DNA of 21,501 nt, from positions 1 through 21,501 of the forward strand of contig DATLYH010000324.1 in the NCBI GenBank assembly GCA_035575035.1, given 5' to 3'. The notes under the pieces are model-generated. The model saw only the letters and a list, made by a program, of their open reading frames with translations, did no database searches and was not told the DNA's origin. A program made the translations under genes and the position numbers. This DNA is from DATLYH01 sp035575035 (GTDB lineage Bacteria; Planctomycetota; Planctomycetia; Gemmatales; Gemmataceae). This document shows, one piece after another, positions 6,772 to 14,610 of this stretch (position 1 is the stretch's first letter; each line of letters starts with the position of its first letter).

Positions 6772-7085
6772 GGGACACCTCCTTCGGGCAGAACCTGGGG
6801 AAAGCGATCCGCTGTTTCTCAGACCGGTTGTCGGGCGGCCAAACTGCCGAAACGGCCGGAGAGGTCGCACCGTTCTAGTCAGCATACCGAGCGGCGCCTG
6901 CGGCGCACAGACGAGGTCTTATCCGAGCCCGGAGCGTCAGCGACGGGTAATACTGAGCCCGGAGCGTCAGCGACGGGTTTGTCCGAGCCCGGAGCGTCAG
7001 CGACGGGTAATACTGAGCCCGGAGCGTGAGCGACGGGTAATACTGAGCCCGGAGCGTCAGCGACGGGGACGCCGTGGCTCGCTGC
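6772..7085. other. Gene-free stretch carrying the 30-bp tandem repeat
   Basis: This 314-base interval between the BON-protein stop and the TIGR03067 start holds the repeat array at 6925-7067 and about 150 bases of leader sequence next to the TIGR03067 gene. No gene of its own is supported. Because the repeat period is a multiple of 3, all frames stay open and give artificial repetitive peptides (for example SLTLRAQYYP). Confidence 0.7.
6925..7067. repeat. Five tandem copies of a 23-bp GAGCCCGGAGCG element, exact 30-bp period
   Basis: Units start at 6925, 6955, 6985, 7015 and 7045. Each is 23 bp, beginning GAGCCCGGAGCGT and ending AGCGACGGG; four are identical and the fourth has one change (GTGAG for GTCAG). 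Spacers are 7 bp, three being TAATACT and one TTTGTCC. The array ends 18 bases after the BON-protein gene. A fold-back version of the same element lies at 11561-11623 and a decayed one at 17942-17964. Similar repeats are common between genes in Gemmata-type genomes (recalled, not checked). Confidence 0.9.
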
Positions 7086-9032
7086 TTAAGGCGCCACCTC
7101 CACCTCAAGAGAGACATCGTAGGGCGCCAGCTCGGGCAGGTTGAGGATTTTCTCCGACAACCGGGGCGCGTCGGTGCTGCGCAGAATCTTGATCCGGATG
7201 CCGAGGCTGTTCTCGGACTTGATGATCACATCGACCCCTCGGGTTGCCCCTTCGCAGACCGCCTCAATCCGCGATCGCAGCTGCGCCGGATTAATCTTGC
7301 CCGCCGCCGGAGGGTCGGCCAGCGGCGGCTCTTCCTCGAAGGTAACCACTCCGCGGCTCACGTGAGGCGCCGATGGCGGATTGGGCGCGGCAGCTGGCCG
7401 GGTCGGCTCCGGCTCAAAGAACGTGACAACGCCGGTCGTCACGTAAGGCCCCTTGGCCGCGGCCGACTCTCGAGGCATGGAGGGCGTCCGCGCCGGCGGC
7501 TCCGTACGGGTCGGGGCGGCCGCCACCGCGCTGGTCTGGACCACAGGGGCCGTTGTCTCCTTCCGCGCCGCGGCCGGCGGCTTGGGTGCCGGCTTCCTGG
7601 CGACAGTCTCGGATCGCCCTGCTGGCGGAGCGGGCGGCGCGGTGCGCGAAGGCGCCGCGGGTGGGGTCGGCGGATTCGACCGGGCGGCCGGCGGCTCGTC
7701 GGGAATGGTCACCACCCCTTTCACATAGGGCGCTGCCGGCGCTGGCGGTGATGCGGGTGCTGTCGGCTTCGTGGCGGCCGGCACGGGCTTCTCTATTGGC
7801 CGGGAGACTTTGTTCTCCGCGGGGTTCGGGACCGGAGTAACGACCGGCGGCTTCGCCGGCGCTGGCGCCGTCGCCGCGGCTGGGGTGCTCCGCGGTGCGG
7901 CTGTGGTTTCCGGGCGGGGGGCTGGGCTCGTCACTGCCATCGCCGCCGGCTGTTGGGCAAGAGCCGCCTGGACCATCGCCGCTTCCTCGCCAAACAGCGG
8001 CCGGGTCGCTTGCATCCGGTCGGTGCCGGACAGCAGGATTGGAACCTCTCGCTCCACCGGGATGAGCGATCCCGGCATGGTCTGGCGCATTTTCACCATG
8101 ATCACGCGGGGTCCCGGGCTCGGGGTCTCGACGGTGGGCTTCGCGGGCTTGTCGGCCGGCCGCGGAAGTTCCGGGGCGTTCTCAAAGGATGTCAGGACTA
8201 GCGGCGCCGGAGGCTTCGGCGTCTTGCCTGACGGTCTCGTCCCGCCCGGGTTGGCGGAAGCCGCCGCCGTCTGAGGTGTGGCGTGGTTCACGTGAAGGAT
8301 GTCAGGATGCGCGGGGACACGGCATTGACCATCGGCTGTCACCAGGTGGTAAAGCTTGCCGTCGCGGAGGACGGTCACCACGGTCAACTCGTTGACCACG
8401 CCGGTGCAGCCGCGCAGCCCGCGCAGGCGTCGGCCGGCGGTCAGCTTCTCTTCGTAGGAAGAGACCGTGCCGCCGAGTATCACCCGGCCGTCGGGTGTCG
8501 CCTGGACTGTCAGCCCGCGGGACCGCTCGCCGAGGGCCTGGATGAGCAACTCGGCTGCGTTCTTCTGGACCACCTCGGGCGCTTCCGTGGCCGGCCGCAC
8601 GGCCCCGACCGGGGAGACCTGGAGGCCGTCAGTCACCGGTCGGGCGGTCTGGGCACGGGCCAGCCGCAGGGCATGGGCGCGGACGGCCTCGCTGGGCACC
8701 TGGCCGCGCACCTCCAAGGATGGGCCGGCGAGGTGGACCGTCAAGGGATAAGGGAACGTGACCGGGTCAGCCAGCCAGGCCAACTCTATCTGGATGGCCT
8801 CCACCCGGGCCTGGACCTCGGCCACCGGTTCGCCGTTGGGTGGCCGGGGCCCAGCGGAGCGAAGTCCCGGTACTTCCGGCTGGGGCTTCGAAGACTCCGC
8901 TCTGGCCACGCCGGCCGTGACCCGGCCCGGGGTGTAGGGAGAAACCTGGGCGGCGGCCGGCCCGGCCAGGCCCAGGGTGCCTGCCAGGGCCCAGCCCACC
9001 AGGGCCCGCTTCCTGGACTTTGGGGTCTTCAT
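7086..9032 (-). CDS. Exported BON-domain protein with long Pro/Ala-rich region
   Basis: A 648-residue protein: a signal peptide (about 1-29, ending GPAAAQ), a BON-like module at about 72-142 (VHLAGPSLEVRGQVPSEAVR), a clearer BON module at about 155-222 (GRVILGGTVSSYEEKLTAGR), a Pro/Ala-rich low-complexity region at 360-575 and a folded C-terminal module at 578-648, possibly BON-like. BON domains often bind membranes or peptidoglycan and occur in secretins. The linker carries three related motifs: PYVKGVVTI (435-443), PYVTTGVVTF (529-538) and PHVSRGVVTF (556-565). A similar PHVTRGV occurs in the lipoprotein encoded just upstream, 59 bases away, which supports a shared operon and envelope role. 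The start at 9032 is chosen for the signal peptide; ATG 9059 is the alternative. Function unknown. Confidence 0.78.
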   Translation of the reverse strand: MKTPKSRKRALVGWALAGTLGLAGPAAAQVSPYTPGRVTAGVARAESSKPQPEVPGLRSAGPRPPNGEPVAEVQARVEAIQIELAWLADPVTFPYPLTVHLAGPSLEVRGQVPSEAVRAHALRLARAQTARPVTDGLQVSPVGAVRPATEAPEVVQKNAAELLIQALGERSRGLTVQATPDGRVILGGTVSSYEEKLTAGRRLRGLRGCTGVVNELTVVTVLRDGKLYHLVTADGQCRVPAHPDILHVNHATPQTAAASANPGGTRPSGKTPKPPAPLVLTSFENAPELPRPADKPAKPTVETPSPGPRVIMVKMRQTMPGSLIPVEREVPILLSGTDRMQATRPLFGEEAAMVQAALAQQPAAMAVTSPAPRPETTAAPRSTPAAATAPAPAKPPVVTPVPNPAENKVSRPIEKPVPAATKPTAPASPPAPAAPYVKGVVTIPDEPPAARSNPPTPPAAPSRTAPPAPPAGRSETVARKPAPKPPAAARKETTAPVVQTSAVAAAPTRTEPPARTPSMPRESAAAKGPYVTTGVVTFFEPEPTRPAAAPNPPSAPHVSRGVVTFEEEPPLADPPAAGKINPAQLRSRIEAVCEGATRGVDVIIKSENSLGIRIKILRSTDAPRLSEKILNLPELAPYDVSLEVEVAP

Positions 9033-9091
9033 GGTTCGCGTCTTTCCCTTAACAGGCATGTGGCCTATCCGCCGGACTCGCGCCGATTGCC

Positions 9092-9679
9092 TCACGGCCC
9101 GGCCAGGTCGCGGAACGTGGACAGCTGGGCCTCCGTGCCGCCGCAGGGGTACAGGTGCAGATGGTCCTTGTCGATGTAAACCACCTCGACGCGCGGCCGC
9201 TTGCACCGGAACGGGAAGGGATAGCCCGACTCGATGGTCTCGGTGTAGTAGATGGTGCACTTCCAGTGACAGTGGTGTAGCTGGGCCGGCCCGACCAGCG
9301 GGTAGAAGCGCGGCGGGTCGATGGTGTCCTTGATCAACTCGGTGACGATCTGGATGTCGTCCCGGAATTCCTCATAGATATAAGGGACGCCGCGGGTCAC
9401 ATGCGGCATGGCCCGGAGGATCATCGCCCAGTCGGGCGGGTCCTCACACAGCGGCGGCGGCGCGCCCGGCAGGATCGGCGGCATGATGACGGTGCGGTAG
9501 TCGTTCTTGTGGCAGTATTTCTCTTCCATGCGCTCGGTGGCCCAGGGCATCACCGGGATGGGGGTGAAGACGCCCATCGAGAACGGGTAGAAGCCCGGCG
9601 AGAACGGCGTGCAGCCGCTGACCGCCAGCGGCACCAGGAGGGCGGCCGCAAGCAGCGCCCCGGTCCGAACCTTTCCCAT
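9092..9679 (-). CDS. Putative outer-surface or periplasmic lipoprotein
   Basis: A 195-residue protein with a lipoprotein signal: basic MGKVR, hydrophobic core and lipobox LAVSGC with the lipidated Cys23. The mature part is rich in Pro, Tyr and Cys (Cys56, 78, 137, 141, 159, 179), including HHCHWKC (135-141), and has the segment PHVTRGVPYIYEEF (92-105). I do not recognise the family. The ATG at 9679 gives the lipobox and has GGGAG 6 bases upstream; the frame upstream to 9835 does not look like protein. It is the first gene of a likely two-gene operon with the BON protein (59-base gap). The His/Cys cluster could bind a metal or form disulfides; this is speculation. Confidence 0.8.
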   Translation of the reverse strand: MGKVRTGALLAAALLVPLAVSGCTPFSPGFYPFSMGVFTPIPVMPWATERMEEKYCHKNDYRTVIMPPILPGAPPPLCEDPPDWAMILRAMPHVTRGVPYIYEEFRDDIQIVTELIKDTIDPPRFYPLVGPAQLHHCHWKCTIYYTETIESGYPFPFRCKRPRVEVVYIDKDHLHLYPCGGTEAQLSTFRDLAGP

Positions 9680-9971
9680 CCTCCACTCCCTTCCTGCTCG
9701 GCGCCTCGGGGCAAGGCGGCATGGAGTGCTCGCTTGCCCCGGGCCCTTCGGGTAACCGATGGTAAGCTCCGCGGTTTCCTCCTCGCCCGGCTCCTGCGGC
9801 CGATCGCGGCCGCTCTCGGGCCTCGGTTTCCCCAAGCCCGCAGGCGAACCGGTCGCATATCGTAAGGAAGTATCGGATAGCGGTTAGAGCGACTTGAGTG
9901 GATCGCCGGAAGGAAGCGGATGAAAGGGTTCAATGGATTGTAGGGAGAATTCGTTTCGCCGGGGCTGATCG

Positions 9972-11447
9972 TCACTCCGCCTTCGGGGCCGCCCGGGGAC
10001 CGACCAGCCGGCCGGGTGGGGTACCGATGACCACGGCACCCATGCCGCCGCGCTGGGCCACGTTGACCACCTGCTTCTGCGATGCCCGCCCCAGCACCGC
10101 CACGCCGTACTTGGTCGGGGCGAAGCCCATCACGGTGTAGAACGGCTCACTGTGGACCTTGCCATCCGGCCCGATCACCGGGAACTCGCTCACCGGAATG
10201 CTGGCCAGCTGCTGCACTACCCAGCGCTCCGAGTCGGCCAGCGCCTGTTCCACCGCCGCTTCCCACTCCGCCTGCGTCATGGCATGGCCGATCTGGACTC
10301 CCTGGCCGCCGAAGGAGCGGTTCGGCTTCAACACCAGCGACTCGTGCTCCTTGCGCACATAGTCGAGCAGACTGCCGGTCTCGCCATCGGGCAGCACCGT
10401 GCGGCGGTCCGACAGGACGCGCGTCCACAGGATGTGCCGGCGGAAGACCTGCCGCTCGTCGGCGCTGAAGTATTTCTGGGTGAACTGCGGGTCTGTGAAG
10501 ATTTCCCAGCAACTCTTCTGGTCCAACTCGGCGCAGATGCCCGAGATCACCCGGTTCTGCCGGAACAGGGTGCGCATCGGGCTGACATCCACGCCGGAGC
10601 GTTCCAGATCAATCAGGTCGGCGACGGGGTAGTCGCGGTAGACCAGATCCACTACCTCGCCGCCATAGTAAACTTCGTCCTGGCAGCGGGTCAGCTCGGC
10701 CGGGTCGGCGTGCATGACCTTGGTGCCGTAGCGGTCGTGATAGTACTGGGCCAGCGCCGCCTGCTCGTCGGGACCACTGCCGGCGTACTTGGGCTCAACG
10801 AAGCAGATGTTCCGCGCCGGCCGGCCGATCGCCTCCAGATGGTCAAGCACTTCCTGCATCAGCAGCTCGCGGATGTCCTGACCGATGCGAAGGTGAAGCT
10901 GGGGGTCGCGAGCCTGCAACTCCGGCAGCACGACGTCGGCGATGATCGCCTCGGCAGTCGGCACCAAGTGCAGGCCGCCGATGCCGCTCATGTTCGGCTC
11001 GACGTAACGGAGCGAGTTCTTCCACATCGGACTGATGAAATCGACCATCGCGTCGAGCCGGCCGAAGACCGGGTTGTTCTCGCGCTGGCTCGGCCCCCAG
11101 CAATCCCAGAGCCACTGTTCTTCTTCGGGCGAGATGCGCAACACCTCGCGGACGCCGAAGTCCTGCAAATACAACTCCGGCAGTCGCTTCAAGGCGTTCA
11201 TGATCGTCAGGGAGACGTAGTGGACATAGGCGAGCTGATCGGGCAGGACGGTGATCGGACAGGGCAAGACGGTGATGGCGTCGGGTTGACCATCGCGCAG
11301 GTAGATCAGGTGGCGGCGGAAGGCCTCCTCGCGGAGGCGCTGGATCAGTTCCAAAAGGGTCGGCTCGGGAATCTGAAAGAAGGCCTTGCGGACCCGGCTG
11401 GCAAGGTTTAGCCCGCTCAGTCCTAGTTCTTCGGCGGGGGTTAACAT
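9972..11447 (-). CDS. ATP-grasp-like protein (possible circularly permuted type), substrate unknown
   Basis: A 491-residue cytoplasmic protein. The best-recognised element is LVLKPNRSFGGQGVQIG (371-387), which fits the ATP-grasp Lys-strand and glycine-rich loop, followed by an acidic helix, WVVQQL (409-414), EPFYTVMGF (434-442) and GGMGAVVIG. Other strong segments are YVEPNMSGIGGLHLVP (148-163) and CFVEPKYAGSG (215-225). The order suggests an ATP-grasp ligase, perhaps of the circularly permuted group related to glutathionylspermidine synthase. Such enzymes join a carboxylate to an amine via an acyl phosphate. No substrate or partner gene is evident; both flanking regions are intergenic. The ATG follows AGGAGG at 8 bases. 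The ATP-grasp assignment is moderately sure; details are not. Confidence 0.72.
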   Translation of the reverse strand: MLTPAEELGLSGLNLASRVRKAFFQIPEPTLLELIQRLREEAFRRHLIYLRDGQPDAITVLPCPITVLPDQLAYVHYVSLTIMNALKRLPELYLQDFGVREVLRISPEEEQWLWDCWGPSQRENNPVFGRLDAMVDFISPMWKNSLRYVEPNMSGIGGLHLVPTAEAIIADVVLPELQARDPQLHLRIGQDIRELLMQEVLDHLEAIGRPARNICFVEPKYAGSGPDEQAALAQYYHDRYGTKVMHADPAELTRCQDEVYYGGEVVDLVYRDYPVADLIDLERSGVDVSPMRTLFRQNRVISGICAELDQKSCWEIFTDPQFTQKYFSADERQVFRRHILWTRVLSDRRTVLPDGETGSLLDYVRKEHESLVLKPNRSFGGQGVQIGHAMTQAEWEAAVEQALADSERWVVQQLASIPVSEFPVIGPDGKVHSEPFYTVMGFAPTKYGVAVLGRASQKQVVNVAQRGGMGAVVIGTPPGRLVGPRAAPKAE

Positions 11448-11560
11448 GAAGGGCCCCTCCTATCGATTCTCCTACTATGGCGCGCCTGGGCCGTAGGTGC
11501 AACTTGCTGCCGGCGGCCGGGGGTGATGCCGGAAGCAGCGGTGAAAACCCTTTCGCTTCC

Positions 11561-11623
11561 GAGCCCGGAGCGCCCGCGACGGGGGACGCCTCTCCCACTC
11601 CCCGTCGCGGACGCTCCGGGCTC
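11561..11623. repeat. Fold-back copy of the GAGCCCGGAGCG repeat
   Basis: The left arm, 11561-11584 (starting GAGCCCGGAGCG), and right arm, 11600-11623, are inverted copies with a single mismatch: a 24-bp stem with a 15-base loop. On the right, diverged units continue (GACGCTCCGAGCG, then GCTTCGGGCGCTGAC) to about 11670. It sits between the divergent ATP-grasp and M32 genes (11448-11743); nothing else with support is seen in that interval. A transcript from either strand would form a very stable hairpin. Confidence 0.85.
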
Positions 11624-11743
11624 GAGTAATGGACGCTCCGAGCGCCGATAATGAATGCTTCGGGCGCTGACAACGCATGCACCGGGCACCATAGAATAAG
11701 CGCAGGGCAAGGCAGCAGGACTGACGGTGGACAAGCAACGGCG

Positions 11744-13255
11744 ATGCGAGCACAGGCGGCCTACGACGAGCTGATCCGACGGGCGCGGCAGGAATCCTTG
11801 GTGGCGTCGTGCGCTGCCCTGCTCGAATGGGACGAGATGACCTACATGCCGTCTGGCGGGGTCGAGCACCGCGCCGCCCAGCTCGCCTTCCTGGCCGGCC
11901 TCCAACACCAACTGGCTACCGACCCGCGCGTCGGCGAGCTGCTTGCTGAGTTGGAAGGTTCGCCCCTCCTGGCCGATCCGCTGTCCCCCGCCGCTGTCAA
12001 CATCCGCGAGCTGCGCCGGCTGTATGACCGGGCCGTTCGCCTGCCGCGCTCCCTGGTCGAGGAGACGGCCCGCGTCTGTTCGATCGCCCACCAGGAGTGG
12101 ATCAGCGCCCGGCAGCAGAATAATTTCGCTCTCTTCCGCCCCTGGTTGGAGAAGATCGTCGGGTTGAAGCGCCAGGAAGCCGAGGCGCTGGGCTACGAGA
12201 GCGTGGCCTACGACGCGCTGTTGGAGGAGTACGAGCCGGGGGTCCGCAGTCAGGACCTGGCCCGACTGTTCGACGCCTTGCGCCGCGAGTTGCTGCCGCT
12301 GGTCGGGGCCATCGCCGGCTCGGGACGCCAGCCCGATGTCTCGGTCCTACACCGGGAATATCCGCTTGATCGGCAGCGGGCCTTCGGCGCGGAAGCGGCG
12401 GCGGCCTTGGGGTTCGACTTCCGCCGCGGCCGGCTCGACGCCACCGCTCACCCATTTTGCACTGCCATCGGTCCCGGCGATTGTCGGATCACCACCCGCT
12501 ACCGGCTGCACGACTTCAGCGAGGCCTTTTTCGGCGTCCTGCACGAGGTCGGCCACGCCCTGTATGAGCAGGGACTCGCCCCCGAGCACCACGGCACGCC
12601 GATGGGAGAAGCGGCTTCCGTCGGCGTCCACGAGTCGCAGGCGCGGTTGTGGGAGAATGTGGTGGGCCGCAGCCGGCCGTTCTGGGAGCATTTCTTCCCC
12701 CGAGCCCGCCGGGCCTTTCCTGAGGCGCTGGCCGACGTGACCGTGGAGCAGTTCTATGCCGCGGTCAACCGGGTTGAGCCATCCCCCAACCGGGTGCGGG
12801 CCGACGAGGTGACCTACAACCTGCACATCCTGATCCGCTTCGACCTGGAGCGGGCGCTGTTGGCCGGCGACCTGAAGGTTGGCGACCTGCCCGCAGCCTG
12901 GGACGAGGCCTACCGCCGGCAGCTCGGCATCGCCCCTCCTGACGATGCCGAGGGCTGCTTGCAAGACGGCCACTGGAGTTCAGGGCTGATCGGCTACTTT
13001 CCCACCTACACCCTGGGCAACCTGATGGGCGCCCAGTTGTTCGCCCGGGCCGCCGAGGAACTGGGCGACCTCGACCGGCAGTTCGCCCGCGGTGAATTTG
13101 GCGGGCTGGTGGAGTGGCTGACCCGGCACGTCTACCGCCACGGCCGACGCTTCCCGGCGGCCCGGCTCATCGAGCAGGCGACCGGCTCCCCCTTCGACCA
13201 TCGGCCGCTGGTGCGGGCGCTGCGACAGAAGTACAGCGAGCTATACGGCATCTGA
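11744..13255 (+). CDS. M32-family metallocarboxypeptidase (Taq carboxypeptidase type)
   Basis: A 503-residue cytoplasmic zinc carboxypeptidase, removing C-terminal residues from peptides. Length matches the M32 family (about 500). The zinc motif is HEVGH (267-271; His267, Glu268, His271) and the third ligand is in the downstream HESQARLWEN (starts at 296, Glu297). Further family blocks are the N-terminal WDEMTYMPSGG (28-38), TRYRLHDFSEAFFGVLHE, YNLHILIRFDLERALL and the C-terminal DGHWSSGLIGYFPTYTLGN. All key residues are present, so it should be active. The ATG at 11744 is chosen because homology begins a few residues later; the frame upstream to 11651 passes through repeat-derived sequence. 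No strong Shine-Dalgarno site is seen. It is divergent from the ATP-grasp gene. Role is probably peptide turnover. Confidence 0.95.
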   Translation: MRAQAAYDELIRRARQESLVASCAALLEWDEMTYMPSGGVEHRAAQLAFLAGLQHQLATDPRVGELLAELEGSPLLADPLSPAAVNIRELRRLYDRAVRLPRSLVEETARVCSIAHQEWISARQQNNFALFRPWLEKIVGLKRQEAEALGYESVAYDALLEEYEPGVRSQDLARLFDALRRELLPLVGAIAGSGRQPDVSVLHREYPLDRQRAFGAEAAAALGFDFRRGRLDATAHPFCTAIGPGDCRITTRYRLHDFSEAFFGVLHEVGHALYEQGLAPEHHGTPMGEAASVGVHESQARLWENVVGRSRPFWEHFFPRARRAFPEALADVTVEQFYAAVNRVEPSPNRVRADEVTYNLHILIRFDLERALLAGDLKVGDLPAAWDEAYRRQLGIAPPDDAEGCLQDGHWSSGLIGYFPTYTLGNLMGAQLFARAAEELGDLDRQFARGEFGGLVEWLTRHVYRHGRRFPAARLIEQATGSPFDHRPLVRALRQKYSELYGI

Positions 13256-13460
13256 TATTCCCTCGGTTGGCGGCTTTTGGTAATATCCATCCTTGCCCCT
13301 CCTGCGACGGAACGGTGAAGACGGGTGCCGAGCCTCTCTGATCTCTCACCTTTTGCCAACCGGCGTTTGACACCACCGGGGTCCGTACCGCAGAGTTTCC
13401 TGGGGCAGGGCGTTTTCCATCTTCCGGAGCAGTCCCCGCCATGCGGGGCAAGAGCTGTCC

Positions 13461-13991
13461 ATGTTGCCGCTGACGTTCGTTCTCGCCTGGTCGGTGACGG
13501 TGCAGGAGGCCCAGGTCGTTTCCCTTTTGCAGCAGCTCGGCGACGAGCGCTACGCCGTCCGGGCCGCCGCCCACGCCGGGTTGGAGCGCATTCTCCTGTC
13601 CGACTACGGCCATCTCTACCGGCTGCACGTGGAGGCAGCGACGCACTGCCGCGACCTGGAGGTCGCCCGCCGGGCAGCCTTGCTACTGGAGGACTTCTAC
13701 ACCGTCCGGCCCAGCCGCTACCCGGTCCTCCCCTGGATCGACATGCTGCCGGCCCATTGCCCGGATCGGCAGAGCATCATCGACCGGACCCTGGGCGGAG
13801 CCCGCAGTCTGGGCGGCTTGGGCCAGGGGGCCGACTGGCCCGACTACCGCTTTGCTACCTACCTCTACACCAGCGAGTTGCTGCGCCAGGGCCGGTCGCG
13901 CCGGTCGGTCCGCCAACTCCTCGACGAGATGGTGACCCTGGAGTGCGAGTACCGCGAGAAGCGCGGCATGCGTCTGCTGGCCGCCGAGTAG
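13461..13991 (+). CDS. Small protein with helical-repeat-like sequence, unknown function
   Basis: A 176-residue protein I do not recognise. It starts with a short hydrophobic stretch (1-13) that may be a weak signal peptide. Residues 17-80 (VVSLLQQLGDERYAVRAAAHAGLERI and VARRAALLLEDFY) look like HEAT-type helix pairs. The C-terminal half has LYTSELLRQGRSRRSVRQLLDE and ends basic. Codon use is strongly GC3-rich like its neighbours, which supports real coding. The start ATG at 13461 follows a purine-rich GGGGCAAGAG. A TTGACA hexamer at 13367-13372 lies upstream but has no good -10. A terminator-like hairpin is 21 bases downstream. A longer overlapping frame in another phase is a shadow. Confidence 0.7.
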   Translation: MLPLTFVLAWSVTVQEAQVVSLLQQLGDERYAVRAAAHAGLERILLSDYGHLYRLHVEAATHCRDLEVARRAALLLEDFYTVRPSRYPVLPWIDMLPAHCPDRQSIIDRTLGGARSLGGLGQGADWPDYRFATYLYTSELLRQGRSRRSVRQLLDEMVTLECEYREKRGMRLLAAE

Positions 13992-14012
13992 GCCCCCTTC
14001 ACCAGACCGCCG

Positions 14013-14040
14013 GGACTCCCCTGGCGCTCGGGAGTCCTTT
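14013..14040 (+). terminator. Terminator-like hairpin between the helical-repeat and PilZ genes
   Basis: GGACTCCC (14013-14020) pairs perfectly with GGGAGTCC (14030-14037): an 8-bp stem, 9-base loop, then TTT. It starts 22 bases after the upstream stop codon. The T-run is short, so termination strength is uncertain, but position and shape fit a rho-independent terminator. Confidence 0.6.
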
Positions 14041-14067
14041 GACACCGCCGAATTTTTGTAATAGGGT
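14039..14067 (+). promoter_or_regulatory. Possible promoter of the PilZ gene
   Basis: TTGACA (14039-14044), a perfect -35 hexamer, is followed after 17 bases by TAGGGT (14062-14067), a poor -10 (3 of 6). The spacer has an AT-rich AATTTTTGTAAT patch that stands out in GC-rich DNA. It directly follows the terminator hairpin and lies 37 bases before the PilZ start. Confidence 0.4.
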
Positions 14068-14104
14068 TGAAGTGACCGCCCCTCGGCACCAAGAGAGCGC
14101 CCCG

Positions 14105-14461
14105 ATGAAGACCCATCCCATCGCCCGGTTAAGGCAGATCCTTCCGTCCGCCCAGCGCCGCGGTCAGGAACGCTCTCCTTGTGACCTGGATGTCTCCGTC
14201 CGGCTGCTGCGGGCACGGGCCGCCTACTTCTGGACGGCTCGGGTTTGGGATATTTCCGCCTCGGGGATCAGCCTCCAACTCAAAGAGGAGATCCGCCCCG
14301 GGACCATGCTGGAGATCGAAATCCTCAAGAGGGAGGCGGTGGCGCGGAAGCTGCTGGGCCGGGTGGCCCACGCCACGGAACATCCTGGCGGCACCTGGAT
14401 CATCGGCTGCGACCTGGACCGCCGGCTCACGGACGCCGAGTTGCGGGCCCTGACGGACTAA
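14105..14461 (+). CDS. PilZ-domain protein
   Basis: A 118-residue single-domain protein. The PilZ signature is present: R19xxxR23 (in RRGQER) followed by DISASG (49-54), the (D/N)xSxxG motif; together these bind cyclic di-GMP. The remainder (GISLQLKEEIRPGTMLEIEIL, about 54-74, and the later beta strands) fits the PilZ barrel. It would act as a c-di-GMP receptor, often controlling motility, adhesion or polysaccharide export, but no output domain is fused and no such genes adjoin, so its target is unknown. The ATG at 14105 has a GAGAG about 7 bases upstream; a longer in-frame extension would run through the preceding gene in another phase and is rejected. Confidence 0.88.
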   Translation: MKTHPIARLRQILPSAQRRGQERSPCDLDVSVRLLRARAAYFWTARVWDISASGISLQLKEEIRPGTMLEIEILKREAVARKLLGRVAHATEHPGGTWIIGCDLDRRLTDAELRALTD

Positions 14462-14610
14462 AGCATGGCATGGACAGCCGGGGCGGAGCCTTCGAAGTCC
14501 CGGCCCTGCACCCGTACGAATATTCCGGCCGGCGCTGGGAAAGGGTACGGCTTCCCGCCGCGCAATCGCCTGCTTAGTTCGGGCACCGCCGGCAATGGGA
14601 GCGAGTGATC

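Noticed and set aside
6925..7067. CRISPR-like regular repeats
   Set aside because: Spacers are only 7 bp and mostly identical; no cas genes are near. It is a tandem intergenic repeat.
8283..9179. Plus-strand open frame of 298 codons opposite the BON-protein gene
   Set aside because: Shadow frame; the minus strand has signal peptide, BON modules and an operon partner.
10152..11411. Plus-strand open frame of 419 codons opposite the ATP-grasp-like gene
   Set aside because: Mirror of a coherent minus-strand protein with a good ribosome site; composition is a shadow (His/Val/Ala/Gln-rich).
13325..14461. A 378-codon frame that would extend the PilZ protein upstream
   Set aside because: The first 260 codons overlap the helical-repeat gene in another phase and cross a terminator-like hairpin; the PilZ domain begins after the ATG at 14105.
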